Assembly (NCBI GenBank): GCA_030737875.1
Contig: CM060915.1
Location: 358,109,863-358,173,862 of the forward strand
Length of the DNA: 64,000 nt
Source: Allium sativum
Lineage: Eukaryota > Streptophyta > Magnoliopsida > Asparagales > Amaryllidaceae
Direction of reading: 5' to 3'
The notes beneath the pieces were generated by a model that saw only the letters and a list, made by a program, of their open reading frames with translations, did no database searches and had not been told where the DNA came from. Made by a program: the position numbers and the translations under genes. Below, piece by piece: positions 58,100 through 64,000 of this stretch (within the stretch, counting starts at the first letter, position 1; each line of letters begins with the position of its first letter).

Positions 58100-58560
58100 T
58101 CTGGCGCGCGGTGGTGGATATCGCTCTCAATACGCGGGCGGTTCGCAGTGGTGCTGCTGGAAATTGGAGAGGCCAGGCACGTCGTGGGTTATGGCGAAGA
58201 TAGAGGAGGCCTGGGCGCGTCATTGGGTGGTGGGTGATCAGGGTACAACGTTCTGGAAGTTGGCACAGTGTAGGAAGTTCGTACGTGGTTTGTTAAAGAG
58301 CAGCAGGTTGGAATTCGTTTCGAACAAAGGCATGCATTGTCTAAGTTTGTGCATGGTTCTGGAAACAAGAAGATGGAGGACGTGTGAAGTGGAATAGGTT
58401 CGTGAGTTGGGTTCGATGATGAAGGTTTGTGTCATTTTGCAGTTCGCTGGTGCATGGCTCCAAGTGACTGCGGGGGTGGCTGGTGATGACCATCGAGGCG
58501 TGGTGGCTTGCTGTTAGGGGTGGTGCATGGTTTAGATGTAGTTGTTATCCATATTTGGGT
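58100..58560 (+). other. GC-rich island in element D
   Basis: The composition switches sharply to G-rich, gene-like sequence (GGCGCGCGGTGGTGGATATC, later GGTGATGACCATCGAGGCG). It lies about 1.5-2.0 kb from the LTR start. A 77-codon frame (58164-58397) is present but has no recognisable domain. Confidence 0.45.
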
Positions 58561-59559
58561 TGTTTTGTAAGCATAACAAAGGAAAGAAATGTAGTTTGAA
58601 TGTGTTGCATGAGAGAAGAATCGGGAATAAAGAAGCAGTGTGAACAAATGGAAACAAAGTGGAATCCCCGATTGCGTGGGGAAAGATTGAACAGTGTGGG
58701 CTTGTATATTTTGTAAACAAAAGTCATTAAGTTTATTAATTAGTTGATTCCATAATTAAAGGATTGACTGTTTAATCTAAATTCATGGTTTTTGAAATAA
58801 CAGCAGAAGCAACAGGACGGAAGAAAAGTGAAAGTTGGAATTTAGAACGAGGTGAAGTTCATGTAAATAGATACGAGGAGGAGCGGTGGCAAATGATGGA
58901 GTTGGTCTATCAAGCTTTAAATAGTGAATCTGGAAGATGGTTCAATGTGAAGAAAATGCATGGCTTATAACGTTGATGACATGGACTTGAGAATAATAGG
59001 GTAATTATATAGTTAGTTAATAATTTACTAAATTATTAATCATTAAATTTATATAAACTTGTGATCGTGGTTTCTTTTTCATACATATTCAGAATCGCGT
59101 GAAACTAGGTTCGTGGGGATCGTGGCAATAAAGGCTACGCTGTAAAGCTGGTTCGGAAAGATTCGGATGCAACTGGATTTTCATTTAATTTTAAATGCTT
59201 GTTTAAGAAATAATGCTGAAACCATCAATTGAAACGAAGGCGAGTTAACTCTCACCTTTTCTGGAATTCTATGATGTATTAAATTCATATTAAAATATAA
59301 TTCATCGTTGATAATAATAATTAGATGATTGGATGCCTTGGTTGCTTATTGGTTGTTTATCGATTATCAATATTTATATTATGTCGTATTAGATGAGTTG
59401 TTTTAAATATTGGTTTCATATATTATTATCAAATATTATTATGATCTGTGATGCAGGGAAGAACAGGTTGGAGGAACCTGACCGGATTCCTCAAATATTT
59501 GGTATAATGTTTGATTTTTACATATTATTCAAATATGAACTGTTTACCCTAAATGACGT

Positions 59560-60060
59560 TATATCCTAATTGGATGTTTCTGGTTGACTGGATATTGAAC
59601 GTTGAATTGAAATTCAAGGTTATTATGATGTTCTAATCAATAGAAAATATTGATTAAGTGGTTGGCAGTGAATGGTCTAAAACCCTGTTTTAAGATGTTA
59701 ATTCGCAGTTCGGATAATTGACGCAATTGAAGTTATAAAAACTTATATTTATAACTGAAGTGAAGTTTTAAATTTTATTTCTATTTTAAAATAGAACTTT
59801 TAAAATAAGTTGACATTTACAAAGGGTTTTAATAAGTAGAAGCTTGGACTGAACCTACAATGTAATATTAGAAAATTACTGTTTTGAGAAAAATAGTTAA
59901 GCGACATCATTAGATTAATTAATCTAATGAGTGAAGCAATTGAAATCAATTAATAAATAATTGATGTTTTAAGTTGACGAAGTCAACTGTTTAATCAGAA
60001 CCGATAAATAGGTTAATCATTCTTTGGTTAATCTAATGGAAATGGCTTAAGAATAATTAT
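59560..60060 (+). other. Hairpin chain in element D
   Basis: TTGAATT-GA-AATTCAA (59602-59617), AATCAATA-GAAAA-TATTGATT (59635-59655), TTCTATTTTAAAATAGAA near 59780, TCAATTA-ATAAA-TAATTGA near 59947 and AGTTGAC-GAA-GTCAACT (59972-59988). Three of these are conserved in order in element B. Confidence 0.6.
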
Positions 60061-62347
60061 TTTAATTTAATATTATTTCTTAAATATTAATTATCATTTT
60101 ATTTAATAGCTTTTATCAATTGATAAACCATAAATGACATAGTTATAATTTAATAATGTCGATTTAGTGATTTTTAGATCTATTTTAAATGAAGTAAACT
60201 ATTCTTGCTTCAGAGATAAATTATTATTATTTTAATTAATAATTAAAATAATTTAATTGGTTATGTGGGAGTTAAGTAAGTAATTGAGTTTTGAATTAGA
60301 ACTAAAGGGAATTGTGTTAACAATAACGTTATACTAAAGGTTATAAACCGGGATGTGAAGCTAATATGCCATTTTTAAATAAGTGCTATTTAATAATTGA
60401 GAAGATCGAAAGGAGATTTCTCGTAAGAGATTGGATAATAAAATCCAACTTATAATTGGAAGTTTAGGAAGAGGAGAGTAATGCAAATATTTCAATAAGA
60501 TTAGTTTTTACTTAATTATTTAATTAAGTAAATTAGAATGTGATTTTCAAAAGGGAGAAGATTAATAGATTTCTACAAGAAGATTTTAGAATTTGAATTC
60601 AAGTTTGCGTAAACAAAGTTATAAGGTGAAATCAAGCAATAATTTTGAAATAAGCTTAAGTAAAAGCATTTGAAATTGGGAGGAAGATTTGCGAAACTAA
60701 GGAACTTGACTGAATTTGTGTAAAAGACTTGAATGAACAGGTTTTTGTTAAAAAGGATTTGCTTTTAGCAAGTTTTCTTGAGTAAAAAGGCAGAAGATAT
60801 TTATACTGGGAAAAAATGATCCAAATGCAAGGAATAGTTATTTAAACCATATTTTTAATAATAAAATAGTAAATGGAAATGATAGGATTTATGTTCAAAT
60901 TTTTATCTATTTTGAGATAAGAACGTTGTTGATCAAGGTCTAGGAGATAATAAAATACCCCAGCTTGAACGGCCTCACTATTATCAAGGGATGATATTAG
61001 TTCGTGGCGGTAAAGATGTTAAAATTAGTTTATTATTTTTATAAGAGAATATTGCAATGTTAATTGCAAGATTTTTGAAACTAACGAGTTTAAAAGTAAA
61101 CAATGTATAATTTTAACATTGTTTGACCCAACTTTAAAGTATAAATTTATATATACCTTTGAGTTAAGAACATATTATTTCCCAAAGCAGAGGAAATGAA
61201 GGAGATTTGGCGAATATATAGTGATGTCTTTGAAATAAAGAAATGAAATGGAGTTTGGTATATAAAGATATGTTATTGTTTTCAATGTAACGAAAACAAT
61301 AAGATTTGAGACCTGAATATAGAATCGAAAAACTAGTTCCAAGCAAGAAGGATTTGAGCTACCAATATACTTAACCATATTGTCTGAGATTGATAGTAAA
61401 AACCCGACTATCAATTTAATGTTGTTATTGGATTTTTGTCGTGTTGTTTCGAAGAGACCGGGATGGGAACTAGACCCAAAACCACTTTGAACCAACTTTG
61501 CTTTCGAAACTAATATGCAGGAATACATTAAAAAAAATGGAGCACTGAAGACCATAGATCTTCATAAAATAGAAGAACTACTGTTAATCTCTGGTTAGCT
61601 CCTAGAGATACGTTGCGGTTCTATCGTTGTTGAAATCTATGGATTGCAAGGACCACTTGCTACTAATCCTTAAGGTGATTCCTACATAGGGTTCGGTAGG
61701 AGGGTGCCTTCGATTCAACCCGTTCCTGGGTCATTTGTATGGACAAATGTCTGACAGAATATTTCCTAATGGTCAAATACGTTGATTTTTTTACAAATAT
61801 ATCAAGTTTTGCGGAGAAATTCTCTTTGCTTAACACTCAAAGTATATTTGTGAACGTCAACTAGTGATTTGACGAATCTGATGATGTGGCATTCAGAGTT
61901 ATGACATGTTCTTTAAAAGGAAAATCGTGACCACAAGCCTCATCAATCGAGAAATGATAAAAATCGGGCAGACAACATGGCTAGTTGGGTTGCACCCAAG
62001 CATGGTGCACTATCACCATCTAGAGAAAATCCTTATTTGTTCTTCTTCGTTTCTGTATCTCTGTGGAAGTAAGATGGGCTCTTAAAACCACAAGGTGATA
62101 ATACATTCGATACACTCAAGCTGAATGAGTGGTCAGCCATGTATAGCCGGGTTGCAAGATGTTCTTGTTGAACCCCAGTGTATCCCCTCCAGAGTACACT
62201 GATCGGAAGATGGTCCGATAACTTATCAGTAGGAAATCCAATCTCCAATAAGTGCCTTGCGTTTTTTATGATATAATGAATAAGTAGAGCGTGGGATGCA
62301 AGCGTTCTGTTAGATGGTTATTTATTTGTGATTTAATAGACACTATT

Positions 62348-64000
62348 TATAGCGACCTAGACTTTTCGGTTATTTGAATTCAAATATTTAAATCTGTTTT
62401 GAATATTATATTTGGACTATTTATGGATTTTAATATTGGATTACTTTATAAAAAAAAGTTTGAACATTATAATTTATATTTAATTTAAAATGAGCTCATA
62501 ATGGCACTGTAGTTCATAATATTGAGTTTTGAATTTCAGTTGAGTATACAGGATCCGATATAAGTTGGATTTTTGTGAAACAAGAAACGTTTGAGTCTTG
62601 TTGATTATAATTTTCTAATAAAAGAGAAAAATCGAGGTTTCAGTTTATAGATTGTTAGTTATGTCCCATTCAAATTTTAAAATGGTCGCTATGGAAATCC
62701 TTAATAAACGATAATGTTTATTTAATAATTTAATAAGGGTTTTTAATATAATTTGGATATCGTTTAACTCAGAATGTTAATAAGAGTAACGAACGAACTA
62801 AAACTCTCCGCTTTCTCTCCGAAAATTCTCCTGGTTTGATCATCAATTGCAAAACTTTCTTCTACAAATCCTTAAAGCTCGGCAGGGCGTTTAATTCGAC
62901 CTGCGGTGTTGGTCATCGAAGTTTTCGGCTAACCAGAATTGATTCGTGGAGGCAGGCCATTCGAATGTGGTTTCCTCACAATGGGCAAAGTCGAGTTGGC
63001 CACTGGTGGGCGTGAAGGTTGAGGGTCGAGGAACTGAGGCGAAGGTCAGGGAAAGCATCGATCGGTCTCTGGTAGAGGAGGGGAGGTGCAACAGACAGTG
63101 AGGTAGATGGGAACATGGGTGTCGAAGTAGAAGAAGGAAGCAGAGTATCAAAAAGAAAAAAAATATTGGCCTCCTTTTCGGTAATGCTGTGAACAAAAAG
63201 TCGACACTGCTAATTGAAATTTCAAAGTATTAATTTACACTAATTTGAGATTAATAATAAATTATTTAATTAAATTAGTTTTGGAGTGCATTTTTTATGG
63301 GTCCCTATTAAGTTTCAAAATTAGGGTCACATCCGGTCATAAACTTATTATAAATTAGGTTCCTATTTTTCAAAAATACATCAAAAAACAAATTAAAAAA
63401 ATACGAAAATTAATATTGAAATAAAACATGGTCTCAACCAAAAAATCACTCAAAAAAGTTAAAAAACATGCAAAAAGCAAAAAACAGCAAAAAAACAGAA
63501 AAAAGTGCGGTTAAATGCATAACATTATGCACATAATTGATTTTGTTGCATGCATATGTGCATGTATTCCAGTTCTTCCATCCATCTTGATTTATTTTCA
63601 TATTTCTCTGCATATATTTCATATTTCTTGCATACAAGTATGCAATAATTCGTAACAGTCCAACTCAGTTCATTTTTTATTGCATTCTAGTGTGCAAATA
63701 AAACTGAAAACATGCACACATGTGTGCAACATATTTGCAGGTAAAAACGTTAGCTGAATTCCCTTTATGCAATAGTTGCATGCATGTATGCAACTATAGG
63801 CAATAGTTGCATACATGTATGCAAAAAAATTTTTGATTGGCTTGGACAATAGGGATTATTTTATGATTTTAGAAAAAAAAATTAATGCATTGCCACATTT
63901 TTTCTGGCAGGAAATGGAGGAGGCGGAAGTTAGAAAATGGGTGAGGCGGAACTAAAAACAAGGGGCGGAAACTTATAAAAAAAAAGGGAGGGATGTGGGC
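62348..64000 (+). mobile_element. Long-LTR element E, partial
   Basis: A fourth related LTR start: TATAGCGACCTAGAC resembles the family start TGTAACATCCCAGAT. It is followed by CACTGTAGTTCATAATATT, TATACAGGATCCGATATAAG and GAAACAAGAAACGTTTGAG. A GC-richer island lies at 62880-63140. After 63300 the sequence is A-rich with many TGCATGCA-type motifs. It either interrupts D or is fused to it; the right end is outside the window. Confidence 0.6.

Larger units (their letters stand above)
56556..62347 (+). mobile_element. Long-LTR element D, same family as B
   Basis: It starts TGTAACATCCCAGAT after GAATT. The first 500 bp match B, C and E in landmarks such as TAGTTCGCAATATT, CTTCAATTGATTGTAC and GAAACAAGAAACG. 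It contains a GC-rich island (58100-58560), a hairpin-rich stretch (59560-60060) and a final part (61560-62347) that matches B 33000-33753 reversed. Compared with B it lacks roughly the last 600 bp. No coding region is recognised. Open frames such as 61175-61555 on the minus strand look accidental. Confidence 0.68.

Noticed and set aside
61175..61555. 126-codon minus-strand ORF in element D
   Set aside because: No recognisable domain; element B has no matching open frame in the equivalent region; composition-driven.
62891..63196. 101-codon minus-strand ORF with a hydrophobic start
   Set aside because: It lies across the GC-rich island of element E on the antisense strand; no family resemblance or support from other copies.

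Overview
This window is nuclear DNA of a flowering plant, probably a eudicot. I find no host gene, rRNA or tRNA gene that I can defend. Nearly every base belongs to transposable elements or their tandem repeats: LTR retrotransposons of the Ty3/Gypsy Tat and Athila types, CACTA (En/Spm) DNA transposons, a hAT-type MITE, very long AT-rich LTRs, a 34-bp satellite and a palindromic minisatellite. All protein reading frames are broken by stops or frameshifts.

Region 1 (1-31314) is a head-to-tail chain of a gag-only, Tat-like, non-autonomous LTR retrotransposon (TR-GAG type, here TR-GAG-1). Six gag bodies share five LTRs (1-484, 3108-4105, 21293-22283, 24940-25915, 30324-31314). Each complete body runs LTR, primer binding site, gag of about 570 codons, then a non-coding stretch of about 870 bp made of short hairpins, then a G-rich tract and the next LTR. 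There is no protease, reverse transcriptase or integrase. An Athila-type retrotransposon on the minus strand (6648-18982, tRNA-Asp-type primer site, gag, protease, RT/RNase H, integrase, all decayed) sits in the chain, but its flanks come from two different places in the TR-GAG unit. A second break in the chain lies at about 28062.

Region 2 (31315-56555) is an old autonomous CACTA transposon whose transposase gene is interrupted by nested insertions. Into its first exon went a long-LTR element (B, 32395-43643, duplication AAGAT). Into B went a second gag-only element (TR-GAG-2, 33754-39094, duplication CAGAG). Into the gag of that went a hAT-type MITE (36130-36488, 8-bp duplication CACTTCGT). 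Further along, a non-autonomous CACTA (44703-55296) sits in the C-terminal part of the transposase. It carries gene-like 5' sequence and was itself hit by long-LTR element C (45954-53374, duplication AAACC). Target-site duplications and reading frames that resume across the insertions support this order.

Region 3 (56556-64000) holds long-LTR element D, the same family as B but in the opposite orientation, followed by a fourth related copy, E, that runs off the window.

The most unusual signal is structural. The 3' non-coding region of TR-GAG-1 is a series of hairpins. They share a 5-base loop (GGATT, GGATG or GGTTT), but each has a different stem, and the two arms of each stem remain complementary. 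TR-GAG-2 has the same architecture with compensatory base changes. Similar chains of small hairpins, some with compensatory changes between copies, occur in long-LTR elements B, C and D. This looks like conserved RNA (or cruciform DNA) structure and is the best candidate for an undescribed system here.
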